Position numbers and translations under genes: made by a program. This document shows positions 33,404 through 40,833 of a stretch of DNA of 56,454 nucleotides, piece after piece; position 1 is the first letter of the stretch, and every line of letters starts with the position of its first letter. This DNA comes from Balneola sp. (GTDB taxonomy: Bacteria > Bacteroidota > Rhodothermia > Balneolales > Balneolaceae), in the NCBI GenBank assembly GCA_028284195.1, contig JANQSE010000015.1, forward strand, positions 1 through 56,454. Reading direction: 5' to 3'. The notes under the pieces were generated by a model that saw nothing but the letters and a program-made list of their open reading frames with translations, ran no database searches and was not told the origin of the DNA.

Positions 33404-33850
33404 ATGAAAAAAAATTTCTTCCTTATTCTTGGAATTTTACTGTTGACAAGCTGCACCAAACCAAAGAAAAAAAAACCGGAGATAAATCCGGAAAATAAAC
33501 TCGTGAATTGGGCCCGCCCAGGTGTGCAAGGGCAAATGAGCGGTGCTTATTTAGTTTATCGAAATGAACTGTCCATTCCCGATACTTTGATGAAAGCGGA
33601 AAGCCCTCAGGCAAATACAACACAGATTCATGAATCCTACATTACAGAAGATGGACTTGCAGGAATGCGTGAAATGAAACAAATCATTATCCCCCCAAAT
33701 GCCGATCTGGTTTTAGAACAAGGCGGACTTCATGTTATGCTAATGAATCTGAAGTCTGATTTATCTTTTGATGATACTGTGCATGTAACACTTACCTTTT
33801 CCCAGGCCGGAGAAAAAAACGTTCATGTGCCTGTAAAAGCTCCAAACTAA
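33404..33850 (+). CDS. PCu(A)C-domain copper chaperone lipoprotein
   Basis: The 148-residue product has a lipoprotein signal (Cys17 in LLTSC). The beta-sandwich carries the copper ligand pattern His76, Met88, then 21 residues, His110-x-Met112 (GLHVMLMNL). This matches the PCu(A)C family, which passes Cu(I) with SCO1 to oxidase. The first interval is 11 rather than 10 residues. It ends the copper cluster and a hairpin follows. Confidence 0.9.
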   Translation: MKKNFFLILGILLLTSCTKPKKKKPEINPENKLVNWARPGVQGQMSGAYLVYRNELSIPDTLMKAESPQANTTQIHESYITEDGLAGMREMKQIIIPPNADLVLEQGGLHVMLMNLKSDLSFDDTVHVTLTFSQAGEKNVHVPVKAPN

Positions 33851-33857
33851 TATCAAT

Positions 33858-33887
33858 AAAGCCCGAACCTTTCATTGTTCGGGCTTT
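33858..33887 (+). terminator. Terminator-like hairpin after the copper cluster
   Basis: AAAGCCCGAAC and GTTCGGGCTTT form an 11-bp stem with an 8-base loop. The T run after it is short (it ends within the stem), so it may be a weak terminator. Confidence 0.65.
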
Positions 33888-33963
33888 CCGGGTTTATTAA
33901 GAAACAAAAAAACCAATTAATAAATTTTCTCTTTAAATAAGCTCATAGATATCAGATTTTTTT

Positions 33964-33992
33964 GTAAGGAATTAGGCTTGAACCGGTCTAAC
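33964..33992 (+). promoter_or_regulatory. ECF-type promoter-like motif (copy 4), before comEC
   Basis: GTAAGGAAT, TAGGC, TTGAA, CCG, GTCTAAC keeps the spacing of the other three copies, with one change in the last block (GTCTAAC for GTCTTAC). It ends 5 nt before the comEC ATG at 33998. If the last block is the -10 element, transcription would start at or inside the start codon, giving a leaderless mRNA. Confidence 0.6.
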
Positions 33993-33997
33993 TAACC

Positions 33998-36400
33998 ATG
34001 AATCGCCGATCTTCATATAAATTTTCGATAGAGCAATATCCCGCTTTACGGCTGGGGGCCCTGTTTATCTTAGGAATTGTATGTGCCCGGTTAGTTGATG
34101 TTTCTCTGATTAATTCGGTAATGGGCTTATGTATTCTTTTCTTGCTTTTTGTAGGTATCGAAGTTTTATCCAAAACCCGGACCTCTTTGAGGTTAAGCAG
34201 GGCAGCAACCATTCTTTCAGTTTTGGTCGTTATTTCCTCGGGGTTTGTGTTGTCCGTTGTTCAAAACTCGCAACTATTATCAGGTATTGAAAAATTAATT
34301 TCCATTTCTGACTGGGAAGAAGTAACACTTAAAGGAAGCGTGGTTAACAAATCAAAAAACTCCTCTGGCGATACCCGGCTGGACCTGGCTGTTTCTAAAG
34401 TGGAACTAAAAAGTGGTTTAATATCTAATACCGGATTTAAAGCAAGAATTCTTTGGGATGTTAAAGAAGCTGTAGACCTGGGTAATGTGATTTCAGCCAA
34501 AGGTACTATCATTCCCATATCTGAACCACGAAATCCATCTGTTTTTAACTATAAAAAATTTCTGGCATCGCGAAACATACACACGCAAATCAGAATTGAT
34601 AGTGTTCTTTCTAATTCTGCCAATAACTCTACTTTAAGCTGGATTACTGTTCGTAAAAAAGCGCTTTCTATCATTGATAGTAATTTTAATGGCGATACCG
34701 CACCTACTGCAAAAGCACTTCTTTTAGGTTATAAAAATGAACTGGAAACCACTACCCGGCAGGCTTTTGCCAGAACCGGACTTTCTCATATTATGGCTGT
34801 TTCCGGCTTGCATGTTGGTTTGGTTGTAGCACCATTTTGGATCATTATTCCTTTTTTCTGGACCAAAAAACATGGTACTAAAATCGGCCTGATAATTCTT
34901 GTATCGGTTTTATTTTTCTACGCTGGTATTACAGGGTTCTCTTCCTCTGTTGTTCGTGCCTCTGTAATGGCGATACTTCTAACCTATGGCAAGCTTTTTT
35001 CAAAGCGCAGCGATTCTATAAATCTGATGGGTGTTGCTGCATTTATCATTTTGCTTTTCGACCCCAATCAACTTTTCGAAATTGGATTCCAATTATCATT
35101 TTCGGCTGTTCTTATTATTCTTTTGATCTTGCCCGTCATCCAGAACTCTATTCCATATTGGGTGCGTATCAAGTGGTATGGCACTCCTGTTATGGTTGTA
35201 ATAATTTCGCTTGTGGTACAGTTAGGGCTATATCCTCTTCAGGCATATTATTTTGGAGAAGTTTCCATCATAAGCCCGCTTGCTAACGCTCTTTTTGTTC
35301 CCCTTCTTGGCCTTATCGTTCCGCTCTCTTTATTATCATTAATCATTTCTTCCGTTGCCCCATCAATCGGCTTCTTTTTTAACTATCCTTCCGTTCTTTT
35401 CCTGAATGTTCTGCATGAATTTGTTGATTACAGTTCCGCGCTTTCATGGGTGTGGATTAATGCAGAAAAACCTTCTTTATTGGTATTTCCTTTTTGGGTG
35501 CTTCTTGTTTTGGCTATCGGCTCCTGGAGAAACCCCGCCATTAAATGGAAGATGGTTGCCGGCATGCTTGTTTTGTTTGTATTGGTGCAATCAGAAGGGC
35601 TCAAAGAGCGGCTTTCTCCTGAGACATTACTTGTTACCGTTTTTGATGTCGGTCAGGGTGATGCATCTTTAATCCGGACACCTCTAGGAAAGCACATTCT
35701 TATTGACACAGGAACCTGGAGCCCACAAACAAATTCAGGCAGCCAACTTCTGCTTCCGTATTTCAAACAAAACAACATTAAGAAGCTGGATGCTGTGATT
35801 TTATCACATCCGCACGCCGATCATATTGGTGGAATTCTTGAACTCCTAAGCGAAATAGAAATTGATACCATTTATAATTCAGGATATAAATACGACTCAC
35901 GCCTTTATCATAGTTATATCAGCCTTGCTGCCGAAAAAGAAACTCCTGTTGTTTCTCTAACGGCTGGCGATCAAATTATTATTGATCCAACTATTCTAAT
36001 TCTGGCTTTAGGGCCTGAAGGGGAGGTGTTCAATAATGACCCGAACCAACACTCCGTTGTTCTTAATGTGATCTATGGAAAAAATAAGTTTCTCTTTACC
36101 GGAGATGCGGGAGAAAACCAGGAGCATCGATTGGTTCAAAATTACGATGTTCTTTTAGATACAGATTTTTTAAAAGTGGGCCATCACGGAAGCAGAACCA
36201 GTTCTGAATCATTCTTTTTAAATGAAGTATCTCCCGAAATCAGTGTTGTGTCTTTGGCAAACAAAAACCGGTTTAACCACCCTCACCAAGAAGCTGTTTT
36301 AAGATTGAGCTCCTCGGGATCCAAAATTTATTTCACTGGCCGGGACAGAGCTCTCGTTTTTGAAAGTAACGGAAAGATAATCCGAAAAATTGATTGGTAG
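33998..36400 (+). CDS. comEC: ComEC/Rec2 DNA-uptake channel protein
   Basis: This 800-residue inner-membrane protein transports single-stranded DNA into the cytoplasm during natural transformation. It has an N-terminal OB-like DUF4131 region (about 95-205), the Competence domain of about ten helices (about 235-510, with GLSHIMAVSGLHVGL), and a C-terminal metallo-beta-lactamase nuclease domain with HPHADH (604-609). The length is normal. It is preceded by the ECF-like motif at 33964-33992, so uptake may be tied to the sigma factor at 3973. Confidence 0.95.
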   Translation: MNRRSSYKFSIEQYPALRLGALFILGIVCARLVDVSLINSVMGLCILFLLFVGIEVLSKTRTSLRLSRAATILSVLVVISSGFVLSVVQNSQLLSGIEKLISISDWEEVTLKGSVVNKSKNSSGDTRLDLAVSKVELKSGLISNTGFKARILWDVKEAVDLGNVISAKGTIIPISEPRNPSVFNYKKFLASRNIHTQIRIDSVLSNSANNSTLSWITVRKKALSIIDSNFNGDTAPTAKALLLGYKNELETTTRQAFARTGLSHIMAVSGLHVGLVVAPFWIIIPFFWTKKHGTKIGLIILVSVLFFYAGITGFSSSVVRASVMAILLTYGKLFSKRSDSINLMGVAAFIILLFDPNQLFEIGFQLSFSAVLIILLILPVIQNSIPYWVRIKWYGTPVMVVIISLVVQLGLYPLQAYYFGEVSIISPLANALFVPLLGLIVPLSLLSLIISSVAPSIGFFFNYPSVLFLNVLHEFVDYSSALSWVWINAEKPSLLVFPFWVLLVLAIGSWRNPAIKWKMVAGMLVLFVLVQSEGLKERLSPETLLVTVFDVGQGDASLIRTPLGKHILIDTGTWSPQTNSGSQLLLPYFKQNNIKKLDAVILSHPHADHIGGILELLSEIEIDTIYNSGYKYDSRLYHSYISLAAEKETPVVSLTAGDQIIIDPTILILALGPEGEVFNNDPNQHSVVLNVIYGKNKFLFTGDAGENQEHRLVQNYDVLLDTDFLKVGHHGSRTSSESFFLNEVSPEISVVSLANKNRFNHPHQEAVLRLSSSGSKIYFTGRDRALVFESNGKIIRKIDW

Positions 36401-36453
36401 CCTGGATCAAGCCTTTTACAAGATAATCCCTTACTTTAGGGAACTAATTAACC

Positions 36454-36477
36454 ATGAAAGAGCTACACGGAAAATAA
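36454..36477 (+). other. Seven-codon mini-ORF directly upstream of xseB
   Basis: ATG AAA GAG CTA CAC GGA AAA TAA ends three bases before the xseB ATG. It follows the leader GGAACTAATTAACC. It could couple translation to xseB or be chance; no amino-acid bias typical of attenuators is seen. Confidence 0.25.
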
Positions 36478-36480
36478 TTA

Positions 36481-36681
36481 ATGGCCGACCGGGAACGCCC
36501 AAGCTTCGAAGAGGCTTTAAACAAGCTGGAACAAATAGTTTCAGATTTAGAAGATGAGTCCATTACATTGGAGGAATCTGTTACCCTTTATGAAGAAGGA
36601 GTTAAGCTTTCGAAATTCTGTGCAGAAATCCTGAGCGATGCTGAGCTTCGTATTGAAGAGGTAAATAACGATAATAGTTAA
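36481..36681 (+). CDS. xseB: Exodeoxyribonuclease VII small subunit
   Basis: The 66-residue protein has the family pattern SFEEALNKLEQIVSDLEDESITLEESVTLYEEGVKL, two helices that bind the XseA large subunit. The complex degrades single-stranded DNA. The large subunit gene is not in the window. The gene lies 8 bp before dxs, an arrangement common in many bacteria. Confidence 0.93.
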   Translation: MADRERPSFEEALNKLEQIVSDLEDESITLEESVTLYEEGVKLSKFCAEILSDAELRIEEVNNDNS

Positions 36682-36689
36682 CCAATACT

Positions 36690-38603
36690 ATGCAACAACC
36701 CATTCCTAAACCCGGTGATTTACTGGCTGGCATCAATAGCCCGAAAGACCTTCGTGCCCTTGATCCAAAAGACCTGCAGGAAATTTGTGATCAGCTCCGG
36801 GAGTACATCATTGATATGGTTTCTGTATATGGCGGCCACTTTGGTGCAAGCCTTGGTGTGGTAGAGTTAACCACAGCTATCCATTATGTGTATAATACCC
36901 CCAAAGACCGATTGGTTTGGGATGTAGGACACCAGGCATACGGGCATAAAATTTTAACCGGCCGAAGAGATCAGTTTCATACCAATCGTTTATATGGTGG
37001 AATTTCCGGGTTTCCAAAGCGCTCAGAAAGTGAATACGATACATTTGGGGTTGGGCATTCAAGCACTTCTATTTCTGCTGCATTAGGAATGGCTGTTGCT
37101 AACGATCTGGACAAAGGAGACCGAAAAGTGGTTGCTGTAATTGGTGATGGAGCCATGACTGCAGGTATGGCATTCGAGGCCTTGAACAATGCCGGTGCAA
37201 TGAACAGCGATATTTTGGTGATACTAAATGACAATTGCATGTCTATTGATCCAAATGTTGGCGCCCTTAAAGAATATCTTACGGATATAACTACCAGCAA
37301 AACGTTCAATAAAATCCGCGACGATATTTATGATATGCTCGGGCATTTCAGGTCTGCCGGAGATAAGATGCGTAAAATCGCTTCCCGTCTGGAAAATGCA
37401 GTAACAGCTGCAATCACTCCGGGGTCTTTATTTCGTGCGTTAGGTTTTAAATACTACGGCCCAACTGATGGCCACGATGTGGATGGGCTTCGAAAAACAC
37501 TCGAAGATCTTAAAACAGTAAAAGGCCCTAAACTGCTCCATGTTGTAACTGTAAAAGGAAAAGGCTTCGCACCGGCAGAACGTGAACAAACAAAATGGCA
37601 TGCATCAAGCAGTCCTTTTGATAAAATAACAGGCAAATCCTTGAGCTCTGCACCAGTTTCTAAAGGTGCTCCTAAATATCAGGATGTATTTGGCGAAGCT
37701 TTAGTTGAATTAGCAGAACAGGATGAAAGAATTGTAAGCATGACTCCTGCAATGCCAAGTGGTTCCAGCTTATGGCCAATGATGAATGCCTTTCCTGAAC
37801 GCGCTTTTGATGTAGGTATCGCTGAGCAACACGCAGTCACTTTTGCAGCGGGTTTGGCAACTGAAGGCAAAAAAGCCTTCTGTGCTATTTACTCTTCATT
37901 CCTGCAAAGAGGCTATGATCAGTTAGTTCATGATGTAGCCATTCAAAAACTTCCCGTTGTATTTTGTATAGATCGTGCCGGATTTGCAGGAGCAGACGGG
38001 CCTACTCACCATGGTGCATACGACATTAGTTTTATGCGGGCTATTCCGAATATGGTCATTTCATCTCCGCTGAATGAGCAGGATTTGAGAGACATGATGT
38101 TTACGGCTTCCAAATTTGAAGACGCTTCATGGGCAATTCGATATCCGAGAGGTAAAGCTACCGGAATGGATATCAGAAAAGAGTTCAAGTCCATGGAAAT
38201 TGGTAAGGGTATTACTTTGAGAGAAGGAGAAGGAGTAGCTGTACTAAGTTTTGGGCCGATCGGAAAATATGCAATTCAGGCTGCTGATCAGCTTGCAGAG
38301 GAAGGAGTTCATATCGGCCATTATGATATGAGATTTGCCAAACCTATTGATGAAGAGCTGATAGACGAGATATGCGAAAAGTATCAGCATATTATTACCA
38401 TTGAAGACGGAGCCCGTTTAGGTGGGTTTGGCAGTGCTGTTGCTGAATACATCAGTGAAAAAGAATCTCGTCCAAGCCTGAAAATACTTGGTATTCCGGA
38501 TCGCATTGTTGAGCATGGTACTCAGGAACAGCTTCATGATGAAGTTGGGATTGGTGTTGAAGGGCTGAAATCCACTGTCTATTCTGTTTTGGAGAGGGCT
38601 TAA
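36690..38603 (+). CDS. dxs: 1-deoxy-D-xylulose-5-phosphate synthase
   Basis: This thiamine-diphosphate enzyme joins pyruvate and glyceraldehyde 3-phosphate in the first step of the MEP isoprenoid pathway. The 637 residues show WDVGHQAYGHKILTGR near the N-terminus, the TPP motif GDGAMTAGMAFEALNNAG, the pyrimidine-domain DVGIAEQHAVTFAAG, and DRAGFAGADGPTHHGAYD. The length is normal. It follows xseB by 8 bp and precedes queA by 11 bp, so the three probably form an operon. Confidence 0.97.
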   Translation: MQQPIPKPGDLLAGINSPKDLRALDPKDLQEICDQLREYIIDMVSVYGGHFGASLGVVELTTAIHYVYNTPKDRLVWDVGHQAYGHKILTGRRDQFHTNRLYGGISGFPKRSESEYDTFGVGHSSTSISAALGMAVANDLDKGDRKVVAVIGDGAMTAGMAFEALNNAGAMNSDILVILNDNCMSIDPNVGALKEYLTDITTSKTFNKIRDDIYDMLGHFRSAGDKMRKIASRLENAVTAAITPGSLFRALGFKYYGPTDGHDVDGLRKTLEDLKTVKGPKLLHVVTVKGKGFAPAEREQTKWHASSSPFDKITGKSLSSAPVSKGAPKYQDVFGEALVELAEQDERIVSMTPAMPSGSSLWPMMNAFPERAFDVGIAEQHAVTFAAGLATEGKKAFCAIYSSFLQRGYDQLVHDVAIQKLPVVFCIDRAGFAGADGPTHHGAYDISFMRAIPNMVISSPLNEQDLRDMMFTASKFEDASWAIRYPRGKATGMDIRKEFKSMEIGKGITLREGEGVAVLSFGPIGKYAIQAADQLAEEGVHIGHYDMRFAKPIDEELIDEICEKYQHIITIEDGARLGGFGSAVAEYISEKESRPSLKILGIPDRIVEHGTQEQLHDEVGIGVEGLKSTVYSVLERA

Positions 38604-38614
38604 CAAGTTTAAGT

Positions 38615-39616
38615 ATGACTTTTACTCTAAAGGATTTCGATTACGAACTCCCTGAAGAACTCATTGCACAATCTCCGGCAAACCCAAGAGATCATGCCCG
38701 CTTATTAGTGTACGACCGGGCCACGGACTTAATAAAAGACGACTACTTTTATAATCTCGGAGATTATCTCCATCCACAGACAACATTGGTCGTAAATAAC
38801 AGCAAGGTGGAGAAATGCCGCTTAATGTTTGATAACGGAAAGAAAGAGCTATTTGTCACTTCTGTAAGAAACAACAATACCGTGGAGGCACTGGTAAGAC
38901 CTGGTAAAAAATTCCGAGCGGGCAAAACGGTTGAGCTTGCTAATGGAATTACTGCAGAAGTCACTCATGTCGCTGATGATGGATTGAGAACCCTTATCCT
39001 GTCAGAAGATCTGGATTCGGAATTACTGGATGAATTCAAATATACCCCGTTTCCCCCTTACATTGCTCAGGACGAATCTCTGGCTGAAGAGTACCAGACA
39101 GTGTATGCAAAAGACCTCGGTAGCAAGGCCGCGCCCACAGCAGGGCTTCATTTTACAGATGAGCTTCTGAATAAGCTACAGACTCAAGGGATTAAGAAAT
39201 CAGAAGTTACTCTCCATGTTGGTTTAGGCACATTCGCTCCGGTTAAAACTGAGAATATTGATGAGCATGAGATGCATAGCGAGTGGTTTCAGCTTAATAA
39301 TGAAACGGCCAAAGAGCTTACCGCTTCCAAACATATTACAGCAGTAGGCACCACATCTGTTCGTGTCCTTGAGTCTCTTTCTTCAAATGAAAAAAGTTTC
39401 GAACCTCAGTCAGGTGAAACAGATATTTTTATAACCCCGGGGTATCAGTTTAAAGCGGTGGACTCGCTTATCACTAATTTTCACCTTCCAAAAAGTACAC
39501 TCTTAATGTTAGTTTCGGCACTAATGGGTCTTGAGGAAATGCATCGGGTTTATCAACATGCAATCACTCAAAAATATCGGTTCTATTCTTTTGGTGATGC
39601 GATGCTCATTCTATAA
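38615..39616 (+). CDS. queA: tRNA preQ1 ribosyltransferase-isomerase (QueA)
   Basis: QueA transfers the ribosyl moiety of SAM to preQ1 in tRNA, producing epoxyqueuosine. The 333 residues have the family start FDYELPEELIAQSPANPRDHARLLVYDR, AAPTAGLHFTDELL in the middle, GLGTFAPV, and ITNFHLPKSTLLMLVSAL near the end. It is last in the xseB-dxs-queA set and just upstream of the tRNA-Arg gene. The methionine salvage enzyme metK lies earlier in the window but is not linked. Confidence 0.96.
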   Translation: MTFTLKDFDYELPEELIAQSPANPRDHARLLVYDRATDLIKDDYFYNLGDYLHPQTTLVVNNSKVEKCRLMFDNGKKELFVTSVRNNNTVEALVRPGKKFRAGKTVELANGITAEVTHVADDGLRTLILSEDLDSELLDEFKYTPFPPYIAQDESLAEEYQTVYAKDLGSKAAPTAGLHFTDELLNKLQTQGIKKSEVTLHVGLGTFAPVKTENIDEHEMHSEWFQLNNETAKELTASKHITAVGTTSVRVLESLSSNEKSFEPQSGETDIFITPGYQFKAVDSLITNFHLPKSTLLMLVSALMGLEEMHRVYQHAITQKYRFYSFGDAMLIL

Positions 39617-39644
39617 AAAAGTGTATTTGAATTAGAAGGTTCCC

Positions 39645-39652
39645 TATATTTG
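39645..39652 (+). promoter_or_regulatory. -7 promoter box of the tRNA gene
   Basis: TATATTTG matches the Bacteroidota -7 consensus TAnnTTTG exactly and lies 14 nt before the mature tRNA 5' end. TTTG at 39626-39629 is a possible -33 element, although its spacing is shorter than usual. Confidence 0.65.
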
Positions 39653-39666
39653 CAGTCCAAAAAAAT

Positions 39667-39740
39667 GCGCCCGTAGCTCAACTGGATAGAGTATCAGATT
39701 TCGGCTCTGAGGGTTGGGGGTTCGAATCCTCCCGGGCGTA
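39667..39740 (+). tRNA. tRNA-Arg (anticodon UCG)
   Basis: The 74-nt cloverleaf has acceptor GCGCCCG pairing with CGGGCGT (one G-U), a D arm with GCTC/GAGT, an anticodon stem TCAGA/TCTGA around loop TTTCGGC (anticodon TCG, reading CGA), and a T loop TTCGAAT. The discriminator is A and CCA is not encoded. A strong terminator follows, and an ABC-3C island begins right after it, so this tRNA may be its integration site. Confidence 0.95.
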
Positions 39741-39743
39741 CTT

Positions 39744-39783
39744 AAAGCCTTTACCAATCAATGACTGGTAAAGGCTTTATTAT
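39744..39783 (+). terminator. Rho-independent terminator after tRNA-Arg
   Basis: AAAGCCTTTACCA pairs with TGGTAAAGGCTTT in a 13-bp perfect stem with a 9-base loop, followed by ATTATTTT. Confidence 0.88.
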
Positions 39784-39868
39784 TTTAGGGTACCTATACA
39801 GGTATTACAAATATTTATAAAATATCATCTAATTTTTCTATTTTAAGCGAATAAAAACAGGAGGCTAA

Positions 39869-40051
39869 GTGGAAGATTGTAACCTAATAATGATAGTTTT
39901 AACGGCACTATCTGTAATAGCAAATTTTTACCAAGCTTACAAGAACAAAGAATTGAAAAAGAAATTGAAAGTAGATATATCAGGTGATGACAATAAGGTG
40001 TCTACTCAAACACATTCTGGGAATGGAGATAACATTTCTTCGATAAGCTAA
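39869..40051 (+). CDS. Short membrane protein of the ABC-3C island
   Basis: GTG at 39869 is preceded by a strong AGGAGG. The 60-residue protein has one N-terminal membrane helix (about 5-23, IMIVLTALSVIANFYQAY), a basic Lys-rich segment (KNKELKKKLK) and a C-terminal tail with SGDDNKVSTQTHSGNGDN. The same HSG(N/D)GDN motif opens the next protein, which starts 5 bp after this gene stops. The tail suggests interaction or a shared repeat. Conflict-system effectors often carry such short GDN repeats. Function inferred only from context. Confidence 0.6.
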   Translation: MEDCNLIMIVLTALSVIANFYQAYKNKELKKKLKVDISGDDNKVSTQTHSGNGDNISSIS

Positions 40052-40056
40052 TTTCA

Positions 40057-40608
40057 ATGATCTTTCAAAAACATTCTGGAGACGGTGATAACCTAAGTCT
40101 TACAATCAAGAATAGACCAAAACTACCAAGTACTTTAACGGAGATAATAAACCTCATAGCAAAGAGCCCACAAAATCAAGACTCTATGTTATCGGGATTG
40201 GATGAGCTCAAAGGTTATAAGATTTCTGATAAAATTAAGCATAATAATCTTCAAGTTTATGCCGGTATAGTTGATGAATACAAAAAATACTATGGAGCCA
40301 TAAATAGTATATACGCTATATTTGATCAGCAGGGATCTGATAAAAAGGAAAAGGTGTTAAGGAGAATAAGAAATAGGTACGAAATTTTAAGGGATTGGTT
40401 TAAAAAAGAAGAGGGAATTACGGTTGACGAAGTAATTAAAGAATATTCAGATACTATTTTTCAAACTCTGTTTAATGAATTCAAAGATGATATAATGGAA
40501 AGTTTGAATATTGATGAAGATAGAACGATAGAGGATGTTGAAATAGGACTTTACATAGCTCTAGTAGATGCATTTATTAAATGTAAAATTCTTGAAGAGC
40601 CAGATTGA
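40057..40608 (+). CDS. ABC-three-component system protein (putative effector/adaptor)
   Basis: The 183-residue protein starts with KHSGDGDNLSLTI, like the tail of the preceding one. Then comes a helical body (IINLIAKSPQNQDSMLSGLDELKGYKISDKIKHNNLQVYAGIVDEY), and a C-terminal helical part (ILRDWFKKEEGITVDEVIKEYSDTIFQTLFNEF, ALVDAFIKCKILEEP). This helical C-terminus resembles the ABC-3C C-terminal domains that link an effector to the middle component and ATPase. No nuclease or TIR motif is visible. Its stop overlaps the next ATG. Confidence 0.6.
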   Translation: MIFQKHSGDGDNLSLTIKNRPKLPSTLTEIINLIAKSPQNQDSMLSGLDELKGYKISDKIKHNNLQVYAGIVDEYKKYYGAINSIYAIFDQQGSDKKEKVLRRIRNRYEILRDWFKKEEGITVDEVIKEYSDTIFQTLFNEFKDDIMESLNIDEDRTIEDVEIGLYIALVDAFIKCKILEEPD

Positions 40609-40832
40609 TGATCGTTAGTAAAGACACAAATCCAAAGTTATCTCTATTTTATTTAGGTGGATTGATACTGAGTGAGCTAGACTCTAGCTCAAACATCGAT
40701 TTACTTGAGCTTTATAAAGCTCTTCAAGAAAAAACTGATATATCGTTCAAGTTATTCATATTGACCCTTGATTTTCTTTTTCTTCTCGAGATCCAAACAC
40801 TTAATAGAATTGTTGGCTTAGATAAAAAATAG
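40608..40832 (+). CDS. ABC-3C middle component 6-type small protein
   Basis: I start at ATG 40608, overlapping the upstream stop (TGATG). The 74-residue product reads MIVSKDTNPKLSLFYLGGLILSEL, then LYKALQEKTDISFKLFILTLDFLFLLEIQTL. This fits the small helical middle components (MC6-like) of ABC-three-component systems, with the typical FxLTLDFLFLL helix. It bridges the effector and the ATPase. It is followed after one base by the ATPase gene. Confidence 0.75.
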   Translation: MIVSKDTNPKLSLFYLGGLILSELDSSSNIDLLELYKALQEKTDISFKLFILTLDFLFLLEIQTLNRIVGLDKK

Positions 40833-40833
40833 A

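Noticed and set aside
39869..40608. The first two island genes as one frameshifted gene
   Set aside because: Both have plausible starts, the first has a strong AGGAGG and a membrane helix, and the shared tag looks like a repeat rather than a continuation.
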